Source: Coenobita brevimanus (Eukaryota; Arthropoda; Malacostraca; Decapoda; Coenobitidae). Taken from it: a stretch of 64,000 nucleotides of DNA. The stretch is from assembly GCA_032717465.1 (NCBI GenBank), contig CM064732.1:32773138-32837137 (forward strand), written 5' to 3'. Position numbers and translations under genes: made by a program. Shown here in pieces: positions 10,594 to 22,466 of this stretch (positions within the stretch are counted from its first letter, which is position 1; every line of letters starts with the position of its first letter). A model generated the notes under the pieces. That model was not told the DNA's origin, made no database searches, and saw only the letters and a list, made by a program, of their open reading frames with translations.

Positions 10594-12458
10594 TGCTAGG
10601 TGTTTTTAAAGTTGGCTTCCCATCCTAGAAACACCTATTGTATGGATGGGTCCTTTTTCTAGGCCGGAGCTAGGATACACCACGAGAGGAACAGGGCATA
10701 CAAACTCTGGGCAACTATCTTACACTTATATTACTATATTCTCCAGAACAATATAAACAGAAGTACACAGTACACTATACAATATGAGGGAGTGCTAGAC
10801 AGGACTTGGACTGGCGGGTGTGGTATACATATCTCGCAGGATACTTCAAGTCACGAGGATGTAGGACAGACAGTGCGTGACAGATGAGCTGGATTTATAC
10901 ACAATTCTAGTCTAGGGCTGCGTATCTCACAATATTGGTACTAGTGTCCCGTTTTACACTGAGTAGTGGTAGAGCACTAATTTACACATGGTATATTGGC
11001 AGGTATGCACTGTTTCAGGTGTCACTACTATAAGACTGCCTTCAGCACTTGTGGTGTAGTTTGTATGGGCATTATATTTACACTCATTCAAACAGTCATT
11101 GTTTTGCATGAGAAAGGCGAGGCCTCTGGTCAGGCAGAGTGGCCCAGGGACTCATAGATGTCAGCCAGTTGTCGGCAGCATCCCCATCAGGTGTCCCTTC
11201 CTTCAAGGGTCACAGGACTATCCGCAGGGACGTCATCACCTGTCATGGACTGCGGTCGGGTGTGGTGAAAGGCCCCTTACTGGTGGGGCTGGGCAGGGGA
11301 GTCTGGTCCTTCAGGCTGGGGCCGAACAACTCGAGCAGGCACTCCTATCGGCGCCTGCCTTGGGGAGGAAGTTGCTGTCACCTGGGATTGGAGAGGTCAC
11401 ACCCCAGGGATCTGGGGGCGCTGTCATGGGTCTGTCGCCTGCAGCCTCTCTCCCTTCGGGTTGCAATCAGGGTAGTAGTGTGGCATCACCTCCGGCAGGA
11501 GTCCGTCAGGTTCTTGTTCCCCTTGGGTGCTGGCTGGATGGCGTGAACTCCTGGAGACAAAACAGGGCCTTTCCACAAGTCTTTTAGGCAGAGGTTCTCC
11601 TTCTGGGGGCTGCCTCTGTTGGGAGAGCTGGAAGGGTTGCCCTCAGGTTGCGAAGTCACAGGGGATGAGAGACTTTTAGGTGTCTATCCCTGGTACAGCC
11701 ATTGCTGAGGTCCCATGGGCAACAGGGGGAGAGCGGCTACAGGCCATCCTTTCCCGGTTAGTGTGGCTACCGGCCGTCACCAGGGCCCGACTTCCTGACG
11801 GGACCATGGGCAAAGTGCGGCTACTGGCGATCACCTGTCCATGGGCAGAGCTACAGACTGTCACCAGAGTCCCGTACGAAGAGCGACGTGTAGGCGGTGA
11901 GCAGCTGTAGGCCGCTTCCTGCCTACTGGTGCAGCTACAGGCCATCACCAGTGTCTTGTTCCTCAAGGCAACTGTAGAAGTAGAGGGGGCGTACCGTTGT
12001 CTACCCGAGTGTGGCTGCAGGCCATCACTGGTTCTGCAGGAGGAGGGGGGGCGAGCAGCTCCACAGTGGCTGCAGGCCATCGGCAATTTGGTGCAGCTAC
12101 AGGCCATCGCTTTTAATGTATGGCTGCAGGCTGTCACGGTCTTGGTGCGGCTACAGGTCGTCACTTATCTGAGTGGCTACAAGTCCGTCACTTTTAGTGT
12201 GCGGCTACAGGCCGTCACTGGGGTGCTGCCAGGAACTGATTTTTCAGCTCCACCCCAATCCTGGCGAGGGCTGGCTTGGCAGGAGGGTAACGTACCCAGA
12301 CTGCGGTGTTTGTGCTGGGCACACTCTGTGGAGTAAGGGCGCACAGCCATATGAGACATATGCCCATACTGCACGGGTGGTACATGTGCTCTCAAAATCC
12401 TCCGTACTCACCTCGTGGGGGGGTTGTTGTGTCCTCAGTTGCCAAAGCTGGTATTTCA
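10594..12458 (-). repeat. 5' LTR
   Basis: About 1.87 kb direct partner of 6739-8257. Terminal dinucleotides are TG (at 12458) and CA (at 10594) on the minus strand. The divergence from the other LTR (scattered substitutions plus repeat-number change) suggests an old insertion. The right end abuts a (TA)n tract. Confidence 0.75.
11700..12240. repeat. minisatellite in 5' LTR (GGCTACAGGCC)
   Basis: At least a dozen degenerate units of about 30 bp around YGGCTACAGGCCRTCAC. It produces the repetitive TACSHT-type frame on the minus strand, which I do not regard as a gene. Confidence 0.85.
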
Positions 12459-12559
12459 TATATATATATATACTGATCACTCTCATCTTAAATGTCAGAA
12501 CCAATTTGCCTATTCCCAGGCTCATACGTTCCTCATGGGATGGTATAGGATTGGATGAA

Positions 12560-12605
<46 letters not shown>
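12459..12605. repeat. (TA)n tracts
   Basis: (TA)n at 12459-12473 and 12564-12599, followed by a short (CA)n. The first sits exactly at the outer LTR border. Confidence 0.9.
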
Positions 12606-12607
<2 letters not shown>

Positions 12608-12639
12608 GTATATGCTTCTGTATCTTTAAGTGGGAATAG

Positions 12640-13160
12640 TAACTGGAGCTTAATGGCCACTGGTGTTGAATGACGCCCTTCAGTATCAGTGCCATTGGCA
12701 GCAAATTAGCACGATCAATGAAAAACTGGGAACAATAATGGGACGAAGATGAAGGTTTGTGGTACCTTAACAAGAATCTACTCTGCTCTCCCAAGCACTC
12801 ATGCAATCAGATCATCGTGGATGTTATCAACCATTGGTTTACATGTTACTGGTGAGTGCGCAGTCGTAATTTAAAATGAATTCCACCACGAATGATAGCG
12901 AATTACAGGATGGGTTTAGGAAGTTAAAAAACACATTGACAGATTTGTAAGACTATTCACTTCAAATCTGTCAGAAACGGATCGATTTCCGATATTCGGA
13001 ATAAATGGTCCCGAGACCGGCCTGTGGTGCACAGGAATGTGTTACTTAAAAGCCATTTAGGGGTTAACCCCTTAATGGCCGCTAGAGTCGAACGATGCTG
13101 TTCCGTACCAGTGTCATAGGCGCTGAATTAGTGCAATGTGTACAGAATCTGTGAACAAAA
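12640..13160. repeat. pair of diverged dispersed repeats ending at a TTAA palindrome
   Basis: The segments at about 12650-12740 and 13070-13160 are similar: both open with CTTAATGGCC, followed by a GTYGAAYGA word, then CAGTGYCAT. The second starts in the palindrome AGGGGTTAACCCCTT (13059-13073), which looks like two TTAA-type element ends head to head. No coding content is seen. Confidence 0.45.
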
Positions 13161-13599
13161 GGGAGTTTTTTCACCTCTCACTGTACACCAGAAAGTGGAA
13201 GGAATTAAAGAATTTGATCATTATGAGTAATATTGCATTTCACTGGTTAGTTAGGATAGTGTGTGGGAGCTCAAGGGAGAGGTGTCACGAGTTTGGGCAC
13301 TTCTCATCAGCTAAGACTGTAGTCGAAGGAGATTGTGTACATATCAGCCTTCTACTGCAACAAGTTTGCATTAACTAGCTGACCCTGCTGTCGCTGGAAG
13401 CCAGTGCAGTCCTGGCACCTCTTTGCCAAAATACATTGCACTAGGTGGGTGGGGGAGTTGGGTAGTGATTGGGTAGTTGAATCAGTCCTTATAATTCAGA
13501 TCCAATGCCAAAGACAGGCTTATTTCCCAGCATATATCTTGATTTATAATTCAGTGCCAATAGGGAAGTTATTTAACTCCTTTATTTTTGTTACTGGTA

Positions 13600-13638
<39 letters not shown>

Positions 13639-15140
13639 GCATCAGTCCCAGAGAGGGAGACCACAGGGGCAGCCTGAGAATAATTGAACAGAGTCACTCA
13701 CAAAGCCTCAAGCCTCGCTCAGCTCTATTACAAGTATACACAATCCATCCCTCCACCTCATAGACAGCCAGATTCCATATTTACTAACTTTCTTGGCTGT
13801 TTACTTTTTTTTTTTTTCACTGGTCCCTGCGTGTCAAGTGGGGTTGGTGGAGGATTAGTGCCCCTCCCTGTAAAACAATTAACTCTAAGCCCTTGGCCAC
13901 CCCGTTTGGGATACATGGCGTTTGGCAATGAATGAATGAATGAATTACTGTACATTTTACAACCAGAGAAGAGTGAACTTTAACTGTCTCATGTTTGAAA
14001 GAGTCAACTCAAAATTGTCTGGCAAATGTAAAACAAAACTAGAGTTGTTTAGATTCTGAGAAGGTTAAAGTGATGACTGAAAAGAAAACAAAAAAATTAA
14101 CAGTATGCTACTGTGGAGGTTAGTTTATCTTGCTGTCAATTTAAGATCCATGATTAAAACAGGCATGGGTGCAGTACAAGGTCACGGTACTTCCTCACAT
14201 TCTCAGTTCTGACCTTCAGTAGGTGTCTAGTGTTCTTAAATGCATGAACACTTTGATCACGACAGACAGATGAGGTCAACTGCCGGTGCAAGCAGCATAT
14301 GTCATTTCGACATTCAAGGGGTTTGGCATTCTATATTATTTCCTATATCATTACCTGAAGAGCTATTATTTACTGTACATAAAATTCTTATGCTTGGGAC
14401 AACCTTGGTATTCTACTCCGGCTAAGCAGTCGCTCATATTACAGTATGTGATCTAGGTAATACTGATACGAGATGGAAGTGTCTGAACGTATGTATAGTG
14501 TGACGAGACGTTTGCCTATTGTAGTATATGGACCATCCCCTATAACAAATTTGCAGTTACAGGCACACTGAACCACCGAATTTCCCAGTTCAGTTAGAGG
14601 AACACAACTGTTACTCATAATACATAACAGCAAATCGTGAGGTGGAATGCCAAACCCTAATTTTTATGGGCACTGTCGTTATTGGGTATGCCATCCTGCA
14701 TCCCACATTTAAGATGGCTGTCAGCAGCGAAATAAGGAGAAACAATTTCCATACACGCCACATATTTTACAAATTGTCCAATCTTTTTTTTTAATATAAT
14801 ATTCCATTAGCAGTTTAAAGATTAGACATACAACCTATAAAGTGGCTGGAAAGAACTCCCCACTCCAAGATGGTAGGAGAGACCCAGTCACTCAATGGTT
14901 CTATCACAGCAGGGTAGCCATGGAGTTTCTGGAGCTTAGCTATGTATTAAAGGATAAGGCGGTCACCCTGTGACTCTTATTGCAACAGTGATCTCTGCTT
15001 AGGTCTCCAGTTCCCTCTGAGGCCATACGCACTCAGCCTATGGCTCTTTCATCAGTAGGTTAGTTGCCTGGCGTCTCTAGCTCAGGAAAGATGCGCTGTA
15101 ATCATCTTGTCTCTGCACCTTCCAACACGGGAAACTCTTG
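13161..15140. other. unassigned sequence with (GA)n and a possible retroposon tail
   Basis: (GA)n at 13601-13637. Position 13804-13818 is poly(T), and 13925-13944 is a (GAAT)n tail following a moderately GC-rich 100-base segment, possibly the 3' end of a short retroposon. No gene is recognised in the remainder; the short open frames at 13136, 14240 and 14439 have no recognisable motif. Confidence 0.4.
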
Positions 15141-15897
15141 TTAACCCGCCCCGTCCCGACCAATTTCCCACCACTGACTCCCCCCCAACCCCGACCAATA
15201 TTAGAAAATTTTTTTCTTACTCAAACCTCCACTTTTGGTGAGAAACATCGAAATTTCATAGAGAAATCGCTCACCTGAGGTTTAAAATACTTGATACAGA
15301 TAGCAGGACCTCTTACCTTATTGGGTTTTCTATCAGGCTGGCTTCAAAGAAAATGAGTTCTATGGGAGGGTAATTATTCCACACCACTCATAAATGGTAT
15401 TTATTTATTTATTTGGTACGAGAGTATATTGGTCTTCACACAGTACTATAGGCAATATAAGCATTGTTTCACTCACCAAACACATCAACATACCTGATCT
15501 TTTTTGGCGACATTACCTGATCATAATTTCTGACTGTTTCTTCCTCGAAAGCTACATAAACTTTGTCCTCCACATTGCCATAGATTGGGGAATCACTCTG
15601 GCCCTGAATTTCGTACCATGGCACGACATGTCTTTACTGGCCAAGTCACTGGTAACAGGTGAATTGCTGAGACAAAGGTGTGAGGGTGGGGGAGGTCATG
15701 CAGGGTAAGGCATTGTCCCTGCCTGGCATCTTGTAGAGGAAGGTGTCCCGTGTATATGTACCAAAAATTATGCACAAAAATTGAAAATTGTGCAAATTAG
15801 GGACCTTGCAATTGATTCACGTTTTTATACGTTTACGGGACTGACAGTGACAAAACGAGTGGACATATATATACGTCAACAGGACGCGGCGGGTTAA
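15141..15897 (-). mobile_element. TTAA-flanked piggyBac-type non-autonomous element, copy 1
   Basis: TTAA at both ends (15141-15144 and 15894-15897) encloses inverted ends CCCGCCCCGTCC and, from the right, CCCGCCGCGTCC. The TTAA target and the CCC start are piggyBac-family traits. The element is about 750 bp, with two relatives here (19722-20471, 46197-48285). On the minus strand a coding-like segment (DSPI-GNVEDKVYVAFEE...) runs to RYVDVFG followed by GGTGAGTG, a consensus splice donor, at about 15476. I infer that these are internal-deletion derivatives of a piggyBac-type element keeping its first exon. Confidence 0.75.
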
Positions 15898-17307
15898 AGG
15901 TGTCTTGTGCCTATACCTGATAGGTAAACCAGCAGTCTTTATGATAGGGACGTTGGTTGGTTTGTCACAGACTTGTTGATCATAATATGCTGTGGCAACT
16001 GTGTTAGTAGTATTCCTGCTTTTCTATGCTTGTTTTTAACTAATAAAAGAGTTTTGTTTGTTATAACCTTCCTTGTAACAAACAGTCATGAATGAACCAA
16101 CAGGTCTGTTGCTGTTTGCTCTCCTTTATATTCCTTTGTACTCCTTTGTAAGTCTCCTCTCATTCAGTCACTTTCAGAACCTCCTTCAGGAAATGTCAAA
16201 CAACAATCGAGGTCCTGCCAGGGACCTGAAGATTATGAGACAGGGGGTATCTATTGGTGAAGGCTGCTTCTCATCTTGACATGGTATTGCAGCTTCCTGG
16301 ATGCTCACTGGTCCCTTTACCCTGCTGTGAGATGGGGACCCCGAGAAGGGCCTCTCTCACAATTCTAGTGGGAGAAGAAGAGGCGGGGTAACCTATCTCA
16401 TGTGTATGGTAGAAGGGAACTCACTATTTGAGTTATTGTATTGATACACAAACACAGACAAACACACATTCCTACATCGAACAAAACAACACCCGCCTAG
16501 TAATCATGTGTGCGGATGCAGTAATATTACTACTACTGCAGCACCTACTACTACTACTACTACTAATAATAATAATAATAATAATAACAATAAAGTGCAG
16601 TTTCTTTCTTAGCATTCAGAAAAGAAACATGGAGACTGCATGCCCAGTCGTGCAATCTGCATGCCGATTTGAAAGAATTACTAAATAGTTGTAGTAGTAG
16701 TAGGAGTTGTAATGGTTGTAGCAGCAGTAATAGTAGCGGTAGTAGAGGTAGTAATAGTAGCGGTAGTAGAGGTAGTAATAGTAGTTAGCGGATTGGAGTC
16801 CTTTCTACAGATTTTACTAAGATATGAAAATGATATCGGTGTACCATCTTCCTACCCAATACTCTTATTAAGTTTTGGAGGGGCTGACAACGTTAAAATA
16901 ATTATGGAAAATTTAAATAGTGAAGGACATTATCAAGGAACCAGATTAGCTAACCTGAAAAGTTTCGTTGATATTCATGTGCCCATTCTCCATAATTTCT
17001 GATTTTATTTTTTTCTGGTGGGGGAGTGGGGTTGATCCCTCCTCCCCCAAAAAATAATTGGGGAGGGTCATGTTCCCGAAAAATCGCATTATGGATGAGA
17101 GTTCATTGTACAACATATTATAAGATATCAAAGCCACATCTGCCCTCGTTTCACTACTTCTGAGAATTTTTATTTGGTGTGGGGCTGGCCCCACCTCCTA
17201 ATAATCATGGTGAGAAAACTATATATTGTGGAAGATCTTTGAAACAACCAGACGAACTCACCTGGGAAGCTTCATCCAAATCTACAAATAGTCTAGGAAG
17301 AGCTGAG

Positions 17308-17308
<1 letters not shown>
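15898..17308. other. unassigned sequence with trinucleotide repeats
   Basis: No gene recognised. It holds (CTA)n/(ATA)n at 16541-16590 and a (GTA)n-based array at 16690-16787, described separately. Confidence 0.4.
16541..16787. repeat. opposed (CTA)n and (GTA)n arrays
   Basis: (CTA)n then (ATA)n at 16541-16590, and on the other side (GTAGTA)n with a 24-bp higher-order unit (AGTAGCGGTAGTAGAGGTAGTAAT) at 16690-16787. The two arrays are complementary and could pair. Confidence 0.85.

Positions 17309-17345
<37 letters not shown>
17309..17345. repeat. (CA)n microsatellite, left border of CR1-like LINE
   Basis: Uninterrupted CA dinucleotides immediately before the LINE fragment; a matching tract at 18217-18257 borders its other end. 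Confidence 0.95.
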
Positions 17346-17348
<3 letters not shown>

Positions 17349-18214
17349 AATATGTTTGCAGATGATGCAAAAATACAAGGGAGAATTACTAACACAGACT
17401 CTTGTAAAGAGCTACAAGAAGAATTAAATAAACTTCATGAATGGAATAATACATGGCAAATGGAATTCAATGTACACAAGTGTCACGTAATCAAGTTTGG
17501 TAAAAGTGGAAAAAGACCTGATTGGGATTATACGTTAGGAAATAAAACCCTACACACATCAGAAAGAGAGAAGGACCTAGGTGTGATTATCAATAACAGA
17601 CTATCTCCGGCTGACCACATCAGTGAGAAGGTACGGAACATGTAGACACTGCTTGCAAATATGAGAAGAGCATTCACATACATAGATGAAGACATGCTAA
17701 GAAAGATAATAACATCATTCATCAGACCAACCCTGGAGTATGCATCAGTAGTCTTGAGTCCTCATCTCAAAAAACACATAGACAAGATTGAAAACGTTCA
17801 AAGGGCCACTACAAGATGGGTACCAAGCTTAAGGGATCTAAGCTACGAAGAAAGACTAAATAAACTGAATCTACCAACACTACAGGAGAGAATGAAAAGA
17901 GGTGACATGATTATGCTATATAAATGCATATCAGGGAAGGCAAAAATAGACATAAATGATTACTTAACCTATGGGGAAGCATCAGCAAGAGGACACTGCA
18001 AAAAACTGCATAAGAAAAGAGGTGATAAAGACGTAAGGAAATTCAGTTTCCCAAGTAGAACAATTGATCAGTGGAATGCACTACCGAATGAAATAGTGTG
18101 TGCCAAAACAATGCACAATTTTAAGGATATGTACGATAAATATGGTTTAAGTCACGGGACAGTACGAGCTTGACTCATTCCTGTAAAGATACAATTAGGT
18201 AAGAACAATTAGGT
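17346..18214 (+). mobile_element. CR1-like LINE, 3' end only
   Basis: A 5'-truncated LINE on the plus strand that begins inside the RT catalytic motif and keeps the C-terminal third of the ORF plus about 40 bases of 3' end. The 3' end consists of a short tandem repeat (CAATTAGGTAAGAA twice, 18192-18216), as in CR1-group LINEs, which end in short repeats and not poly(A). It lies between two (CA)n tracts. Confidence 0.8.
17352..18173 (+). pseudogene. CR1-like reverse transcriptase, C-terminal part
   Basis: About 273 codons starting at MFADDAKI, which contains the catalytic FADD box. It continues with LGVIINNRLSPADHI, then RPTLEYASVVLSPH, IENVQRATTRWVP, SYEERLNKLNLPTLQERMKR and a C-terminal RTIDQWNALPNEIV. 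These are the conserved thumb/C-terminal motifs of CR1/Rex-type LINE proteins. One in-frame TAG (17643-17645) interrupts an otherwise open frame, so the decay is light. The first two RT-domain thirds and the endonuclease are missing. Confidence 0.85.
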
Positions 18215-18216
18215 AA

Positions 18217-18226
18217 GAACACACAC

Positions 18227-18257
<31 letters not shown>
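18217..18257. repeat. (CA)n microsatellite, right border of CR1-like LINE
   Basis: CA dinucleotides with one CG interruption directly after the LINE's terminal repeat. Confidence 0.95.
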
Positions 18258-19511
18258 GGTTGAATCTCACGGAACGGTTAGGGCTAATTGCCGAAAATGA
18301 TTGGCTTATTATTCTGCTTCGCATGATTAATATTATTACTGCTTCTACAACTACTACTACTACTTATGCTACTACTACTGCTACTACTACTACTACTACT
18401 AATGGTAATAATTGTAAAACCGACATGAAATATAACAGCAGCACGAACAAACTAAACAAAACAGCAACTAGAATAACATCGTCAAAAACAACAACAACAA
18501 CAATCAAAAGAACAATTATAGTAACAGTAACAATAACAAAACAGATGCACATACCCAGAAAACTACAACTGCTGCGGGGCGATCACGTCATAAGGACATA
18601 CTTGCAGTCACACAACAACAAAGCTATAATTGGTTTGTTTTGACTGATAGAACTGGGCCACCCCCAGCCTTAATACAAAGTCATGGTGGCATAAAATTTA
18701 ATAAGTCATAGTTATGAGGATGAAACAAGTCTCGTTCGTTACTCGTCAGACGGAACCTTCAGTCAGCCTACAATTTTTCTAGTAACTCAGTTGAATATGG
18801 TTAGGGAGCTTCTTAAGAAGAAGGCAAACTTATTAGGACGCTGTTTATCATGCACTGTTATGTGCATGTAATTCATAGTAAGCACTACACACGTGTTAAT
18901 CCCTTCGGCACGATGATGTCACTTTATATATATATATTGTTTTTTCAATTACCAGACGATTTTAATCAGTACCATGGCACTGAACGGGTCAGTAAAGGCT
19001 GTAATGTCCTTTTAATTTTAAAAGTTTCTCCTCACTTGAATATAATCGTATGGAGAATGCAAAAAATGTCGTCTTCTAGCTGAAGTGTTGTGCTACGGCT
19101 GCATACCACTTATGAAAAACTATGACTGAGAAAAATCTTTTATGTTTAATGGTGCTGTAATTAGGTATGTTAACATTCTTAACACCTTTACCATGAGACT
19201 GTATTTTCTTCCATTTATTGTGGCAACTTCCAGACAATTTTATTCAGCTCACAAGAATATCTCTGACTGAAAAAAAAAAAAAATAGTCTATGAATTCCAT
19301 GCCTGCAATGAAAATTTTACTGCTATTATACAGCAACCCTTAATCATCTTTATTCAGATCAACAGGAACCATTCCATCTAAAAGACTAAACACTCTATGG
19401 TTTATGAGTCTCTTTAGAATACAATTGTCTGGTGTTAGTTGGAATAAAGTAATGTAAAACATGCAGCTATAAATATCAAGGTTTCATACCATTAATATGT
19501 TGATATGTCAA
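18258..19511. other. unassigned sequence with (CTA)n and an orphan TTAA end
   Basis: (CTA)n at about 18345-18405. At 18896 TTAA is followed by TCCCTTCGGCACGATGATGT, which resembles the end at 25741; no partner end is visible. Diverged copies of a roughly 100-base unit with ATTTTATTCAG/GATTTTAATCAG words recur near 18955, 19230 and 19350 and again near 32250 and 32360. No gene recognised. Confidence 0.4.
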
Positions 19512-19513
19512 AA

Positions 19514-19587
19514 GGATTAGGTTAATGTTTACATCTGGTGATGTGGGGAACATTCTAGATATTAAGTGTTATGCAATTGGATTAGGC
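19514..19587. repeat. left unit of the repeat into which the hAT element inserted
   Basis: GATTAGGTTAATGTTTACAT and the bases up to 19565 match 25303-25360 beyond the far end of the hAT element. The sequence at 19580-19587 (GATTAGGC) starts the next unit and is the presumed target duplication. Confidence 0.7.
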
Positions 19588-19721
19588 CACTGGTTCTCAA
19601 ACTAGGAGCCATGGCCTCAAATGAGGCCACAGCAGATTTTAGGAGGGCCATGGAGGCCTACTGTAAGAAGTAAATCAAAGTTTGTAGCCTTAAACTCAAA
19701 TGAGGGGGGGGGGTCACGTGT

Positions 19722-20471
19722 TTAACCCGCCCCGTCCCGACCAATTTTCCACCACTGACTCCTCACAATCCCAACCACTTTTGAAAAAAAAAAAAAAAGG
19801 CTCAAACGTCCGTTTTTGGTGAGAAACATCGAAATTTCATAGAGAACTCCCTCACCTGAGGTTTAAAATGCTCGATACAGGTAGCAGTACTCCTTACCTT
19901 ACTGGGTTTTCTATGAGGCTGGCTCTAAAGAAAACAAGTTCTATGGGAGGGTAACTATTCCACACCACTCATAAACGTTATTTATTTATTAATTTGGTAC
20001 GAATTTATATGTAGTACGAGATTATGTTGGTTTTCAAACAGTAATATTGGCAATATAAGCATTGTTTCACTCACCAAACACATCAACATACCTGACCTTT
20101 TTTGACGACATTACCTGATCATCATTTCTGACTTCTATCTCTAATGCTACGGAAACTTTGTCCTCCACATTGTCATCGATTGGGGAATCACTCTGGCCCT
20201 GAATGTCTTTATTGGCCAGGTCACTGGTAACAGGTGAATTGCTGAGAAAATGGTGTGCGGGGGGGGAGGTCATGTGGGGTAAGGCATTGTCCCTGCCTGG
20301 CATCTTGTAGAGGAAGGTGTCCTGTGTATACGTACCTAAACTCATGCGCGAAAATTGAAAATTGTGCAGATTGTGAACCTTGCAATTGCGCAACGTACTG
20401 GTACGTCGATGGGTCTAGCTGTGACAAAACATTGTGACGTACTCATACGTCGATGGGATGCCTCGGGTTAA
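19722..20471 (-). mobile_element. TTAA-flanked piggyBac-type non-autonomous element, copy 2
   Basis: TTAA at 19722-19725 and 20468-20471 encloses CCCGCCCCGTCCCG and, from the right, CCCGAGGCATCCC. It is homologous along its whole length to 15141-15897. The minus strand is open for 108 residues (20393-20067), including GTYTQDTFLYKMPGRDNALP and SDSPIDDNVEDKVSVALE. The frame closes at VDVFGE with TGA, but GGTGAGTG spans that point and would be a splice donor. Near the right end the word GTACGTCGATGGG occurs twice (sub-terminal repeats). It is inserted about 130 bases inside the hAT element. Confidence 0.75.
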
Positions 20472-20883
20472 GCTTGTTGCCTTACTCTCTCTTAATCCAG
20501 CGTATAATTGCTACATTTTGACACCGCTGCACCAATGAGTGGGAAAGAAGAAAATGTTGCTAAGTGGCAACACTTTGTATGCAATATGAGGAGTCAACTT
20601 GTTGTTGAGCAAACCATTAATAAAGTCTAATTTGCCTCTGTAGAAGGGATTCTTCCATTGGACTTAGAACTGTGTGCAGGGTGCAAGTGTGTCTTCCTCG
20701 CTTCCTGTTGTAACCTCCCTCTTGACCGCGAGCCAAGTTGGCACCCGCAGATGTAAGTTTGTGAGAAATATCTACTGCTTTCTGTGCAATATCTAGAGTT
20801 ATTTGTGAGATATTAAATTAATATTAATACTGTGGAACTGACATATTTTTTTTTCTTTGTATCTGTCTATCTACCTATAGATA

Positions 20884-22029
<1,146 letters not shown>

Positions 22030-22388
22030 TGAGTTACCTGAGAGGAGCATGTGGAGTTACATAGAGCGACATGTTGACGAATGAAGAAGTGAAAGAACGT
22101 TGTGGGATGGACGTGGATGTGACTGAGAAACTTAGGAGAAATACACTGAGGTGGTTTGGACATGTGGAAAGAACGGAGTATGAAAGACTAGGAGTCAAGT
22201 GGAGGGAGGGAGAGGGAGGTGGAGACCGAGAATGAGGTGGAGGGATGGAGTTGAGAGGTATATGAGGGAAGGGGGAGTGAGTTGGGGGGAGGGCAGTGAA
22301 ATGGTGGGTGACAGTGCGACTTGGAGTAGTTTTGTCTGTGGCCACCCTTTGCGGCATTAGGGCGTCAGGCTATAGACAGATAGATAGA
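22030..22388 (+). mobile_element. RTE-like LINE, 3' fragment inside the hAT element
   Basis: Homologous to 40365-40722: it opens at SYLRGACGV-type sequence and keeps degraded versions of the TLRWFGHV and RWRDGVERYM-like motifs. It ends with a short tail CTATAGACAGATAGATAG after the GTGTCTGGCAATAGA-like 3' end. It is 5'-truncated, frame-broken, and in the same orientation as the hAT transposase. Confidence 0.75.
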
Positions 22389-22466
22389 ATTCACTTTGAT
22401 GTAAGTGGCCACATAATTTTCAATTTTACCAATGCTCTGTTTCTTTCTTTTAAATACAGATTTGCA

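Larger units (their letters stand above)
6739..12458 (-). mobile_element. LTR retroelement without polymerase (Gypsy-like, non-autonomous)
   Basis: Two long direct copies flank a unique interior. On the minus strand each starts TGAAATACCAGCT and ends AAAAACACCTASCA, i.e. TG...CA like LTRs. The 5' LTR is 12458-10594 and the 3' LTR is 8257-6739. Right after the 5' LTR the minus strand reads ACTAGTGGCCAGCAGTGG, resembling the leader that follows the LTR in many Gypsy elements. A gag-like remnant follows (10575-9990), then a C-rich/proline-coding interior. No protease, RT, RNase H or integrase is present in the 2.3 kb interior. The element is probably non-autonomous, or internally deleted. A 5-bp target duplication is not visible, since both flanks are AT-rich or microsatellite. 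Confidence 0.7.
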
